DNA of 64,000 nucleotides from the NCBI GenBank assembly GCA_030620095.1, contig JAUTXW010000556.1, positions 1,084,001 through 1,148,000 of the forward strand. The letters are read 5' to 3'. How positions within the stretch are numbered: position 1 is the first letter of the stretch; each line of letters starts with the position of its first letter. The position numbers and the translations under genes are program-made. The notes under the pieces are model-generated. The model did no database searches. It had not been told where the DNA came from and worked only from the letters and a program-made list of their open reading frames with translations. Source of the stretch: Kuschelorhynchus macadamiae. Lineage: Eukaryota > Arthropoda > Insecta > Coleoptera > Curculionidae. Shown piece by piece: positions 23,033 to 48,850 of this stretch.

Positions 23033-24995
23033 TTATTCTTTACACTGGGGTATCCAATAAGATAGTAATGGCATGTCATGCTTCTGAACACCTAGACTTT
23101 TAAGTAGTTCAGTATTACTGGTGTTAGGAGCCCAACCCATAACACATGCAGTATTGTACCACTGCATTACGAGACTTGTTAAATGTGGTTGCAAAGCAAG
23201 TTCTGGGAGATTTTCATCCTTTAAAGCTTTTTCAATCAGTGTCACCAATGTTGGTAGTTTTTGTGGTAGAGTTCCATGCCAATAAATTTCATAGGTCCTA
23301 AAATAAAAAATAGTTATATTTACTTAATTTTACTTTGCCAAAATGGTGAATAATTGTTTTAAGATCGACAGTGATTTATTTTGTTAACATTAAAACAAAG
23401 ATACAATACTAACCTATTTTCTGTTTTGTGTAATATGCATACTTCCCCAGATTTAGGAAGACTAAATTTTTTTGGCAATAGCCTATGGAACAACAACTCT
23501 ATCTGAGGATCATTGGAGTCTACTTTAATGCCTGTTAGGAAGCAATAGCAAAGTTTGTGGAAAACATCCTACAATTAATATTGAATATATAGTTATATTT
23601 TCTTTGCAGGATAATAACCATTCTTATAAACAACTCACCTGTGACATACTTTTATAAATTTCTCTCAAATTGGATCCCTGACAAGCCACTGGGATATTGG
23701 GAGGTTTAAATGGCCTTTCCACCAAAGTCTCTGTGCTGAGTAGCCAGGTAAACCATAGGTGAATATGGGCAAAAACTGCTAATTCTCCTATAATATTATT
23801 TTATTAAGAAAATGAGCAACTTTTTAGACATTAATTACTTTAAATTATAATTTTTTTAAATATTTTCCAAAAATAAGCAATAAAAACCAAAGAAAAGCTA
23901 TTTGATTAATGTTACATATATTTAAATAAAATTATACAAACCAAACCATTAGAAGTACATTGTAATGAACTTTTATTAGAACTTCTAAAATGTAATTTAT
24001 ACCTTAGTTCATGCCTCAGATAAAATATCCAGACAAAAGGGGGTCAAGCCATCAGCAGCAAGTGACTTGCTACTTATTCAATGATGTGAACAAATTTTAG
24101 TAGATATGTTTCTCAATTACTTAATTATTCAAAAAGAATCAAACCAAAAAACTATGTTATTGTAGTTCTATCCCAAAGTAAAAAACTGATTATTTCTGTT
24201 ATTCTGTTTAATTAAATAGATCACTCTGAAAGTATGAATTTGTACCAACCCGTAAGTTGTCCAAGGGATCTTCCTGTACACCCTGGAGATGCTTGTGCCT
24301 GCCTTACTGCCCTCTGAGATCTATGCAATTGTTCAGTGTTGTTCACCTTCATGGACTTTTCTTGCAAGTCAGTGGAAATCTGGTTGATATGTCTTGTCAA
24401 AAAAGGCCAACAGTTCAATAAATGTATCTAAATGTATACAAGAAATAAAAATTTAGGAATCTTTTTTCATGATTTCAGTTTTTTCAAATACTGCATATAA
24501 CATACCTTATCCCTCATAAGCATTAGAATACAGTATTTTCTTTGAAAACCTCGAGCTAAGGAATCTTGTACTGAAAAAACATGACTTATGACATGCCCTC
24601 TTTCGTTGTCACCAAAATACATTGTACCACCTTCCTTGCTAGTTTCCTAAAAAAAATGAGGCAAACACTGTTTGGGAATGTATATGGATATATTTATAAT
24701 TGACTTTATAACAAGCTTCATTTTAGTTTACCTCACAGCTTAAGCTTCTTACGACAGCTTGGCGTAGCAAAAAAGCAAGATCTTGCTGCAGCGGAGTTCT
24801 GGTAGTGACATAGCATGTTTGGTCATCCTTGCTAACGATAGCCTGTTTCAAGTCAAGAGACTGACACGCTTCACAAACAGGCACGGTAAGGCTATGTGGA
24901 AATTGCCGTGGTTCTTCTTTGCATCTCTGCGTGCACAAAATTACACATGGCCCGTGGGTTTCACAAAAATGCCCCAGAGCTAAAATGCCGTCCAT
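23033..24995 (-). CDS. FLCN: Folliculin
   Basis: Six exons join in frame: 24995-24732, 24646-24506, 24427-24250, 23787-23639, 23568-23414 and 23297-23033, giving 383 residues. The start (MDGILALGHFCETHGP) is the folliculin signature opening. Cysteine pairs follow (ILCTQRC; VCEACQS), as in the N-terminal longin-type domain, then YFGDNERGHVISHVFSVQDSLARGFQRKY and the RxYCILMLMRDK strand. The second half contains GELAVFAHIHLWFTWLLS and ends LLSYWIPQCKE. Folliculin with FNIP is the GTPase-activating protein for RagC/D at lysosomes and controls mTORC1 and TFE factors (family knowledge). It is shorter than human (579) and Drosophila (about 460) proteins; the disordered linkers are compact. All junctions are GT-AG and no frame break was seen. 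One short exon between exons 3 and 4 could have been missed. Confidence 0.92.
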
Positions 24996-25340
24996 AGTAA
25001 TTTCAAAATGGATCTTGTAGAAAACTATTTAATATCAATCATATTCAATATTGAAAACTTGCAATGATTTTGGATTGAAAAAAATAACCTCTAAGTTAAA
25101 AAACAAACGTAAATAATCTATAACTAAAAATTAAATCAACATATAAACCTAATCTCTAAAAACAAAACCATAACAAAACAAAGAAAAACAATCAAACATA
25201 GCCTAAAAAATTCTTCTTTTCGCATTAAATTTTAAAGTGGTCTTGGCCTCCTTTAGCTACAGCTGTCAGGGCAACTGCAGTTAATGAAACTACCCTATAA
25301 TTAAATATGGTTACGGAAAAACGTGCATGATAGCCGGAAA
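24996..25340. other. Folliculin upstream region
   Basis: Non-coding stretch holding the presumed 5' UTR and promoter of folliculin. No TATA box is convincing. Confidence 0.35.
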
Positions 25341-26200
25341 CATTAAGGTAAGTATATATTTATCACCGTCGATTTTTAGTAGAATAGCAGATTTTCTAAC
25401 GCTGATAACGGATTTGAAGTCTTTTTTTTTTATCCGCCATCAAAGTTTACAAACTTATACACAGTTTTTTACCTTCTTTTTGTTTTCTTTATAATTTAAA
25501 GAAAAAGAATTAAATACACCATTTAAATATCAACAATACACATTTTTTCAATTTATGATTTTATATTACTCAAAAATCACATTAATAATATTGTATCTGT
25601 TAATTGTTATTTTTATTAGGAAATTTTTTTGATTTTTTTTATGTTGGCAACCATTGTGATTTAAAGAAGAAAATGCATTAAATATTTGAATTTCAAAATT
25701 GACAAATTTTGTCAAACAATTTATTATGGATATTTTGTTAAATAGGTAAATCCCGGTATACAGTTAATAGACGATAGGGCGCTGAAGCACGGCAGCGCGG
25801 AGGCATCAGTTTTATATTAGTATTGTATTAAAGCTTTAACAATGAAGGCTTCGCGCTCCGGCACCTAACTGATGGTAACTCAGTACCGATCCACCTAGTG
25901 CGTCCGTGCCGTTGCGCTCCGTCACCTGACCATCTACTAACAAGATGCCGATCCACTTATATAACAAAATATTCATAATATGCACTGCCAAAAATTGTTA
26001 CGTTGATAATATTTGCTACATTTTAATTTTGAATATTTTTTCAAATGACAATAGTAGTCCAACACAAAATCAAGAAAAATTCCTTATTAAAAATAGCAAT
26101 TGACAGACAGAATTTTATGGATATAGTTTTTGGGTAATATAAAGTCATAAATTGGACATATGTGTAATTTTAATATTTTAATTGTGTATTTAACCGTTTT
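25340..26200. mobile_element. Foldback element, copy 1
   Basis: Two arms of about 400 bp run inverted around a GC-richer core near 25790-25930. Left arm marks: GCCATCAAAGTTTACAAAC (25437), TATTACTCAAAAATCACATT (25564), TATGTTGGCAACCATTG (25640) and the core GGCAGCGCGGAGGCATCAG (25790). The right arm carries the complements in reverse order (TATATAACAAAATATTCATAAT, GACAATAGTAGTCC). No coding frame. It is a non-autonomous transposon with very long terminal inverted repeats. Confidence 0.75.
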
Positions 26201-26650
26201 CCTGAAGTTCACAACCTATACACACAGTTTTTCACCTTTATTTATATTTCTTCAGTAATGTTGTAAGGAAACGATTGACTATACAAACAAAATATGAAAG
26301 TTATACAGGTTTTTCAATTTATAACGTTATATTACTCAAAAATCACATTAATAAAAAAATGTACTTACCCGTTATTTATTATTTTTAATAGGGAATCTTT
26401 GTTTATTTTGTGTTGGCGACCAATTTTATTGATATAATTTTGAGCAATATAACGTTATACATTGTTATATGTTTAATTTTGTTATTTTCATGGTGCATTC
26501 AATCGTTTTCTTATAAAAATTATTAAGGAAACAGAAAAGAGGATGAAAAACTGGTTGTATAAAATTGTGAACTTTGATGACGAAAATCTCGGAAACGAAA
26601 CGTCGCCGTAAAATGTGACTTCAGATTCATTATCACAGCCATAAGATCTA
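26201..26650. mobile_element. Foldback element, copy 2 (core deleted)
   Basis: Left arm from about 26205 (CACAACCTATACACACAG..., ATATTACTCAAAAATCACATT at about 26330) meets its inverted right arm (TTTTGAGCAATATAACGTTATAC ... TTCACAATTTTATAC complement) without the GC-rich core. The 145-residue frame at 26488-26925 runs from this right arm into copy 3 and has no protein-like motifs. Confidence 0.65.
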
Positions 26651-26839
26651 TTATAATTACCCTTTATTATAATTGAACTCCAATTACTGAAACGAGTAGG
26701 TGAGTTTGAATTTGAACCCGGAACATAAATTCGAAAAATCCGAATTTGTTTGTCAGCCGTGAAGTTATGTAAATAAGAAAGGAAGCATTTGGTAAATATG
26801 CAATAAAGCGTAATTTGGTCTATTGTAACGGTGTTTAGT

Positions 26840-27345
26840 ACGCTTGCAGATTTTGGGGCGCTGATCAGGAAATCGAAGTAACATTTTTTTTGGCGACGTT
26901 TAGTTTCCGTAATATACGCCATCAAAATTCACAATTTTATACACAGAAAAGAAGTCTGTTTTAATAAGTTTAAGTAATTTTTATAAGAAAACCGCTGAAT
27001 GACAACAATAAAATTGTATCTGTTAATTTCTAGTTTTAATAGGGAATTTTTCCTAATTTTATGTTTTATAAATTGTCATTCTCATTTGAGAAAATACTCA
27101 AAATCAAAGTTTGATAAAGTATATCAAACCTATGTGGTAGCTTTTGGTACTGGTTATTATGGAAATTTTGTTACATAGGTGGATCAGTATTATGTTAGCA
27201 GATGGTAGCGCGGAGACACTAGGTGTACCGATAACAGGTTAGCATCAGTTTAGCCGCCGAAGCGCCAAGGCATCATCGTTAAGGCTATGATACAAGAATT
27301 ATAGTAATACAGCCTTAAAGATAATGCGTCTGCGTTCTGACGCTT
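26840..27345. mobile_element. Foldback element, copy 3 (right arm truncated)
   Basis: It starts with the family's outer end (GGGGCGCTGATCAGGAAATCGAAG...GGCGACGTTTAGTTTCCG), continues through GCCATCAAAATTCACAATTTTATAC and AATAGGGAATTTTTCCT, and reaches the core (GTAGCGCGGAGACACTAGGTG and GCGCCAAGGCATCATCG). After the core there is only a short inverted part. Confidence 0.65.
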
Positions 27346-28490
27346 AAACTTTTAAACATGAAAACTGTTACACATTTCTAGAGAGGTATTGATTATATCT
27401 CCGGACTGATAAATACGATAAAAGTATCGTATTTAGGAAAAAAACAAGGAAGGGTTTCCAGTTTCTCACATCAGGCCGAGTGGGAGGGGGGTACCCAGGA
27501 CAGGGTTGTCCTGGATACCGCAAATACAGTAGTTTTAAATGGAATTTGCTTTAGTTAAGTTAACAATTTCATACATTGTAAGTTTGTAGTTCAAACTTGT
27601 TACTGCAGAGATTTCCAGGGTATGTTCCTATCGCAACTTTTTTGTTTCCACGGACAATATTCCTAGCTAGACCAAAATGATGTAAAACTCTCCTAAGAGG
27701 CGGATCTTTTTCGGTAAAATTTCAGTTAAGCTAATCATCATATGAGAATTTTTATTCCCCATTATTTAGATTCTTTCACATTTACGAATGACCGTGTTTT
27801 GAAATAGGTAAATATAATGTTCCTATATCTTGGAGATTCAAAAGATGTGCAACTTAAAGCCCCTTTCCGTTTAAGATTTTTCTTCAAAACGAATTCCCAT
27901 CTAAAAATTTTTAAACACGGAATATACACAAAAATAGTAAGTAAAGGGGGAAGGGGCCTTAAAGAGTCGCATTGTAAGCCAATGACGCACTAGGAAGGAA
28001 TATATCCCCCGAAAATACGCGGCATGTGAGACATATTTTGGCATCTATGACAATTCTGAGAGCCTTGAACCTGAAGCCTATAAACCTATGTGTTTTGAAA
28101 TTTAATATACTATTCTTTAAATTGATGAACTATTGTATTTACTTATAATCATAATTATAGAATATTTTTTAGGTCTCCAAACCTCCGTCTTCCGCCGGCT
28201 TAATTAATACCGAGCTATACATGATAATGTCAACGTGGTTTTCGGGGATCTGCTCTTCCAGCCTCTGTAGAAACACTCCCTCTAGAAAGTATCCAAACGG
28301 TGTGAACGCGAAGATTCCCAATTTCTTATTAACTATGTGTGTCTTCAGTATTAGTACCACATACTGGTAAATGATTATGTGCATGACATTTGGTAGTAGA
28401 TCTGACCGAAGAACTCTAATACCATTTAAGAGTAGACAGTGTTCATCCGGAAACCCCTCCAAAAATTCGTCTGAAATAAGTGTCTGACAG
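27346..28490. other. Intergenic region; one unassigned open frame
   Basis: Mostly unrecognised sequence. The minus-strand frame at 28169-28543 (124 aa) has a protein-like look (ending LEEQIPENHVDIIMYSS... AEDGG) but no recognised domain, and its start overlaps the hAT-like end at 28491. It could be an exon or transposon remnant; I cannot decide. Confidence 0.35.
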
Positions 28491-29010
28491 TGGCGGCTCG
28501 CCAGGGGACGCGAATGAAACGCTGCTTCACCTACATTTTCCATTCAATTTACTTAAAAATAAAAATATTTTTAAAATATTAAGCGTTTTATAATATTCAT
28601 TTTTATTACAAAAATGTAGTATGTTTTATATAAATTCACATTACTGACTTAATTATACCATTATTTTCTATCAAAACTAGTGCGTAATATACTCAAAAAA
28701 TAATAATTACTTAAAAACGTAGCGCGCTGAACACATTTTTATAAGAGCGATCTATTGAGGTATCACAATCAGCATCAGACTCCCTCCGCACGCCGGCTTT
28801 CGCACTTTTATTTGTTTACGCCAGTTGCTATGGCAACGAAATGGTGAACACCGTAAGCCTAAAGGGAGCGGCATAAATTTGCTGCTGCAGGCGCTTGTTC
28901 GCTTGTTATAGAATTAATGTAAATTAGTGCGTTCGGATCATTGGAGGCGGAAACAGTTGTGCATCGATCGAATTTAGCTTTAAGATATAGGTACATAATT
29001 GTTTTTTAAG
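28491..29010 (+). mobile_element. hAT-type non-autonomous repeat, copy A
   Basis: It begins CAGTGGCGGCTCGCCAGGGG, a hAT-like terminal sequence resembling the ends of the element at 33661-35097. From 28540 to 29005 it is closely similar to 45285-45755 (TATTAAGCGTTTTATAAT..., AAACGTAGCGCGCTGAACAC, AGTTGCTATGGCAACG, TTTAAGATATAGGTAC). No transposase was seen. Confidence 0.6.
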
Positions 29011-29269
29011 AACAAAAAATATATTTAAAATCTTATAAATTCATATTATTTCCCCTAAGCATTAAAAAACGCTTCAAAGCTATGGGTAATTAACATAATA
29101 AAAAGGATTAAAAAATAGCCATTTTGGGCGTGGTACCACGAAAAATTTTCCCTTGCGGCGCTATTTTTACCTGTTATGCGCCTAGCTACGCTCCGGTTCA
29201 CAAAAAGGCATTTCGTAAATAAGGGGCAACTGCAAACTGTGAAAAATATATTGAAGTATAAAATTACCA

Positions 29270-43277
<14,008 letters not shown>

Positions 43278-43859
43278 ATTTTAAAGACACATTAAGTATA
43301 TTAAATATAAAAGTTTGTTTATAAACGCTTTTTGAACATTAATATTCAATTATATTAATAGATGCTATGCTATCTAATCTCTTTGCTTTGTGGAGTGGCA
43401 GATTAATTGAAGGCTATAACATATGATTATAATTAATTATTAATTCCAGTTCAAGTTATTTGCTTTGCTTTATCGTTAACAACAAAAGCCAATGTTCAAT
43501 ACCAATAGCCAAATCGCATATGGAGGTCATACTCATCGAGGTCGAAAATCGCTAATCCAGTGTTGTCGATATTCGTTGTTTTTCTATATAATTGTGAAAA
43601 CGTTAATTTGTTTTTATTACTTTATCTTTACGTGTTATGTTAAAAACAGCTACATCAAAATTTCGTAGTTCTTTAAACAGGCTGTAAAAACTTTATGAAA
43701 TAATTATATTTATCTGGCAGCTTACTAAAAATGTTTACTGGACAATGAACATGCCACTAGCGATGCGACTTTTCCGGAAAAGTAAATCGGCGAAAATTTT
43801 CGTTGAAATTTCCAATAAAATTCTTTAAATTTCCGGAGAAATAAGAAAACTTATTGTAA

Positions 43860-44219
43860 AGCCTGGGTTATAGATTGAAAACGTTTGCGTCTTGCGTCGC
43901 CGCCTGCGCTGTCCTTGAAGTTTACTTAACGCAAAGCAATGGGTACGGTTATATTTTTGCTGACATCCGTTTGAGTTTCCGCTAGCCGTCGAAAAGATGG
44001 CGATCTTTAACTTTGATGGAAGCGGCTGGCGAAAATCGACGTTTGCGTTAAGTTGCAACCAATAAAATTGCTGGATTTTAGAGGACCTTTTAAAACGTTC
44101 GTCCTTTGTAATAAATTTGACATTAATATATACATATAACATCCTCGTCCATTTAAAAAAAAAACTGCTTGGGGTCATTGACGTCAAGACGCAAACTTTT
44201 TCAAACTATAACCCAGGCT
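43860..44219. mobile_element. MITE with TAA target duplication (Harbinger-like)
   Basis: It begins AGCCTGGGTTATAGATTGAA and ends with the inverse (TTCAAACTATAACCCAGGCT); the homology extends about 38 bp into each end. It is flanked by TAA at 43857-43859 and 44220-44222. A 3-bp TAA duplication fits PIF/Harbinger elements. The 360-bp interior encodes nothing; the 120-residue frame across it is spurious. It lies 583 bp upstream of the JHEH start codon. Confidence 0.8.
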
Positions 44220-45284
44220 TAAGATCCAAAAAAAAATTAAAATTGATGTTTAATATTGACTTTTCCGAAAACTTCAAAATGAGAAATTTTAAGTGAAATT
44301 TTCAAAACTTTTCAGGCATTTCTAGTAAAAATATAACTAGTGCATAAAACATTTTCGGAAGTTTTTGAAAATCTTGTAGGACATTTTTGAAATATTGTAG
44401 GAAATATTGTATGCATCTATTATATTTTGATAGCAAATATCTCGAATTTAGAGAAGATTAATAAGTTGTGAAGAAGTTTATTAAGTTATAACACATTTTC
44501 CTAATACCAATTAATGATTAATTAACCATAGTCCTGTTTATTAATATTACATGGTTCTGAATCACAAACTTGCTGGTCATAGCGGCCGTTTGGGATTGAA
44601 TTCCTGTAAACACTGTTGTAGATTGGTCCACATCAGAACTAGTACCAATGTTTTTTTTTGTTGAACAACTCTCCGACCCGCTTGGATTATTGATTCATGG
44701 TCATCTAGTTGAAGATAAGGTTTTATCGAATTCGATTCCCCGATTTTGCTAGTTGCTGTAGTGGACCTGTGAGTGATTTGTGATCTTTTTGATGTATGGG
44801 TCGATCCTTGTACGTTCAGCTGAGTCCCTGGTCCATAAGGACATTGTATTTCTACCTACCGGGACAGTTTTGTACCAGACATTGTTAACTAAAAATTGCG
44901 GGTTCGGCGCCAAAACGAAAAAAATCGTTTTGTGGTTGTGTTCGGAGGTCTTCGAAACATTATACTCTCAAATAGATGAACTGGACAAAACTCTGGATTT
45001 TTTTTCTGAACCAGTCATTTGCTGACAGCACACTTCTTCGATCCCCTTGAGCTATCTTCGAGAAAATGGGGTTGTATTCAACTCTTCTTAAAACAACAGA
45101 AAAACACCTAAATATATTTTTGTGTGTTTAAAATCAACAAAAAATTTTTAAAAGTACGAAAATACGTTTATTTTAATATTTAAATACAAAGTAATACCTA
45201 CCAACCAGTTAAAGTTCTATTATTGTGCAGCTTTTTTCGAAAATGAGACACCAAAAGGTTGCTAGCCTCGCTTCCTTTCCATGT
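44220..45284. other. Unassigned stretch upstream of JHEH
   Basis: Contains a broken coding-like segment at about 44560-45030 in shifting minus-strand frames (for example SIKPYLQLDDHESIIQAGRRVVQQ split over frames), which may be an old transposon. No family was recognised. Confidence 0.35.
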
Positions 45285-45755
45285 CCCATTTACTTAAAAA
45301 TATTTTTAAAATATTAAGCAATTTATAATCTACATTTTTATTATAAAAATCTAGTATGTTTTATATAAACTCACATTATTTACTTAATTATACCATTATT
45401 TTCTATCAAAACTAGTGCGTTATATACTCAAAAAATGACTTAAAAACGTAGCGCGCTGAACACCTTTTCATAAGAGCGACCCGTTGAGGAATCAGCAGTT
45501 AACAAATTCAGCCTCAGATTCCCCCCGTATACCGGCTTTCGCGCTTAGATTTGTTACGGCAGTTGCTATGGCAACACAATGGTGAATATCCGTAAGGCAA
45601 TGGGAGCGGTTTAAAACTGGTGCTGCAGGAGCTTGTTATAGAATTTATGTAAATTAGTACCATATTAGTACGTTCGGATCATCGGAGGCGGAAGCATCGA
45701 TCGAATCGAATCTAAATTAGCTTTAAGATATAGGTACCTAACTGGTTTTTAAGAA
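45285..45755 (+). mobile_element. hAT-type non-autonomous repeat, copy B
   Basis: Closely similar to 28540-29005, same strand, sharing AAAACTAGTGCGT, AAACGTAGCGCGCTGAACAC, AGTTGCTATGGCAAC and GCTTTAAGATATAGGTAC. The terminal CAGTGGCGGCTC seen in copy A is not preserved. Confidence 0.6.
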
Positions 45756-47040
45756 CTGCTCCATGTCAGCCCTACAACTACAATGTGGTGAAATTTTCTC
45801 TGTAAGCCAACAAGCGTGTCCTCTTTCCAATAGGATTCTATGGTCTGGTATTCTTCATGAGTAAGGGCCGTTTAACTTTTTGTTTTTTTCACAGCGTTTG
45901 GAGTAGTATTCTTTTAGAATCTCTTGCTTTCCTAGAATTGGCAAATCCCATACCTCTAAAAGGATCGATTTTTGTGCGCCATTTTTCATAGCAGAATTCT
46001 TGTAGTTGTCTTGCAATATTATTCCACTTTACCTTAATAATACATTTGAACACTTTACATCCTCAAAAGAGTAGCCTCGTTGGTTGAGAACTGATTAAAC
46101 TGTAAACAATGGATTTCCTACTTTTTACCGTACTCACTGAGGTCTATTTTACGCAATTTTATCGATATCGTTTAGAGAAAATTTGTATTAAAAGAAGCAC
46201 AGAAAGACGACCAAACCTCAAAAAGCAGATACTATATTTACCGTAGCTATTTTGTTTGACGTCTTTAAGAATAGTTAAATACGCCTTCTATTCCACGTTA
46301 TGTCTATTTCAAAATTTTGATAGCTGATGTTATTATAGCAAACTGACCAATATATACTTTATCTATGGGGGATATGTTCAATGTTACAAAACCGTCAATG
46401 CCCAAAATTTTTTTCTGGAAATATCCCGGGGTACTTCCAAAAAATTCCACTTATTCATTTTCGAATATTTTCGGGTAAAATTTTAAGTTAAATTTGCACA
46501 AGGGAAATTTCCACAACAATAAAAATATACCTTAAAATTTTTAATTTGTGTAAAATAAATCCTTTTTATTTGCTCATCAAAATTAGTGAAGGAAATATTT
46601 TGTGTTTGCATGTGACTACGAAAGTACAGTAGCCACGACGAGTCTATGGAAGAACTAAAGGGAAAACCAATATCAACCAAGAATATTTTCCATAGCATGG
46701 GATAGAAGCATGGAATTTTGTAACATTTTTAAGAGCAAAGAGTAAAAAATGTTTTTAAGGTTAGATAGTAAAAAATGTTTTCTTTTTGGTGGAAGAAAAG
46801 ATATTTTTAAGAAAGTGTGTCAATTTTACTACCTCATATACAACTAAACTGATTGGAAATTGATCTCCTCCTCTTCGGCTTTCATTTAGGTTTATAGCTT
46901 TTCTAAATTAATGATATGCAAAGGCATGCTATATATCCGATTGTACAAGGATAGAAACTCCTTAAGGTAACTAAAACAGCAAACTGATACAAATAAAAGA
47001 TCACCAATGACCTCGCTATCGCAAAAAGGGCCTTAAATAT
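45756..47040. other. Gene-free region
   Basis: No supported coding sequence or repeat. Confidence 0.4.
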
Positions 47041-47049
47041 CATCAAATT

Positions 47050-48850
47050 ACAAGTTTTAACAATACATTATGTGGAATCAGTTAAAATAAAATACTTTAT
47101 TCATTAAAAAAAAGCAAGGTATTAAACGGTTTTAGTTCTAGTTCCAACTGATAAACAGACTAGCAAAATTAATTTTTGACCCAATACATAACACCTTGCA
47201 AATCAAAGGGAGTTTAGGACGGTTAAAAGAGAAAACATGTTTAATAATGGACCAAATGCTTTCAAGAAATAAAAAAATCATATCAAATTAAGGCACTTGA
47301 GCACCATTTATTATAAAACATATTTAATTGAATCTAGATTGAATCTTAACGAAAACTATAACATTAAAACAGGTCTTAGTTCCAACCGCCAAGCAGTCTA
47401 GATATATTAAAATTACATTAAATTATATATGAAAACTTTAAAACGAACTGACAATTAATGTCGGTTAAAAACATAATTACAGACTAAATTTTTTAATGGA
47501 AGTAATCTACAATGATAAATGACGGGGACTTTTATTTATATTATACTGTATGTAATTTAATAAAACATTTTCCATCGTAACAGCACTTCTTGATTAAAAG
47601 AATGATACAAACTAAAATGCTAAAACAAATTGTTCTTCCATCCAGAAAGTCATTTAAAAAATATGGTTATATTAACACAATTAAGATATGACATGTTTAA
47701 AACAAAAGAAAGTTTAAAGTGTCGGCTAGAAGAGAAAAAGGGCAAACAGTTGAAGATAGAGATTTGAATGAAAAAATCTCAATTATAATCTCAACATCAT
47801 AATTAATTTCATCAAATTAAAAACAATTCTACTTTACAAAACTATTCTCTAGTTTTCCACAGTTTGATAACCGTATACAAACTACCGCGAAAACTTTATA
47901 CAGGTAAGAGGTTTATTTTTAATGGCGTTTTTATGAGGGCAAGGATATCAACATGTTGCAACTTTACATTTTTTAAATCTATATATTCATGTATTTAATT
48001 TCCTTATTTAAATCTTTATATCAAAAATTCTATAACAAATCAATTTAAAAAAATTAACTTGCATTTCCTCATTATAGACAATTGTTGAACTGCAACAATC
48101 TCTGGTTCCAACCGACTAGTAGCACAGGAAAATAAAAATTTTATTTACTTACAATAATCCTAAAACTAAAGACGATTTAAAATATAGGTTGCCCCGGCAA
48201 AAAGATAAAATTGAAGACTAGGTAATATTTTAATAAAATAAAACAAATTCTATTATACAACTTTAGGGCAATAATTTTTCATGATAGAAAATTGCTGAAC
48301 TAAAACAATCTCTAGTTACAACCGACTAGTAGCTTAGAAAAATTAAAATTTTATTTACATATAATAACGCTATAACGAAAGAAGATTTAAAATATAGGTT
48401 GCAGGGGAAAAAATATAAAATTGAAGACTAGGTGATATCTTAATGAAATAAAACAAATTATATTATACAACTTTACAGCAAAAGGACTTCAATTTATATT
48501 ACAATACATATTTCATTTAATTAAAATATATAATGTTTTCTTTTTACACATGGTCTGGGCAATACTTATTTAAAAAATTAATCATAAAAAAATTTAAATA
48601 ACCATTAAAAATGTATTAACATAATCTATGATCTTTAAAATAAAAAATAAGCTTAAATTGTCGGTTAAAAGGGAGAAAGGACACATAAATGAAAACACAT
48701 ACTTTAGTGCAATATGAAAAAACAATAACGATTTACAATCGTAATACCAGAACACTTTCAATTCTATTATAATTAAATTTACTGCTGATCAATTGTTAGG
48801 AATAATTAAAACTTTGCTTGTATTGTAAAAACCGAAAAGCATTAGTTTAG
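47050..48850. repeat. Degenerate satellite-like array, period about 205-270 bp
   Basis: Two landmarks recur: a TTCTAGTTCCAACCGACTAGTAG-type box (47141, 47385, 48107, 48312) and a GTCGGTTAAAAGAGAAAA-type box (47220, 47459, 47720, 48186, 48390, 48660). The two best-matching units, 48080-48283 and 48285-48487, share long identical runs such as TTTAAAATATAGGTTGC and AAATTGAAGACTAGGT. No coding frame crosses the units. Confidence 0.7.

Noticed and set aside
26488..26925. 145-residue minus-strand frame
   Set aside because: It crosses the arms of two foldback elements and has no protein-like motif.
43825..44187. 120-residue minus-strand frame
   Set aside because: It lies almost wholly inside the Harbinger-like MITE.
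44780..45025. 81-residue plus-strand frame
   Set aside because: The region has coding-like pieces in conflicting frames on both strands and no recognisable family; described only as unassigned.
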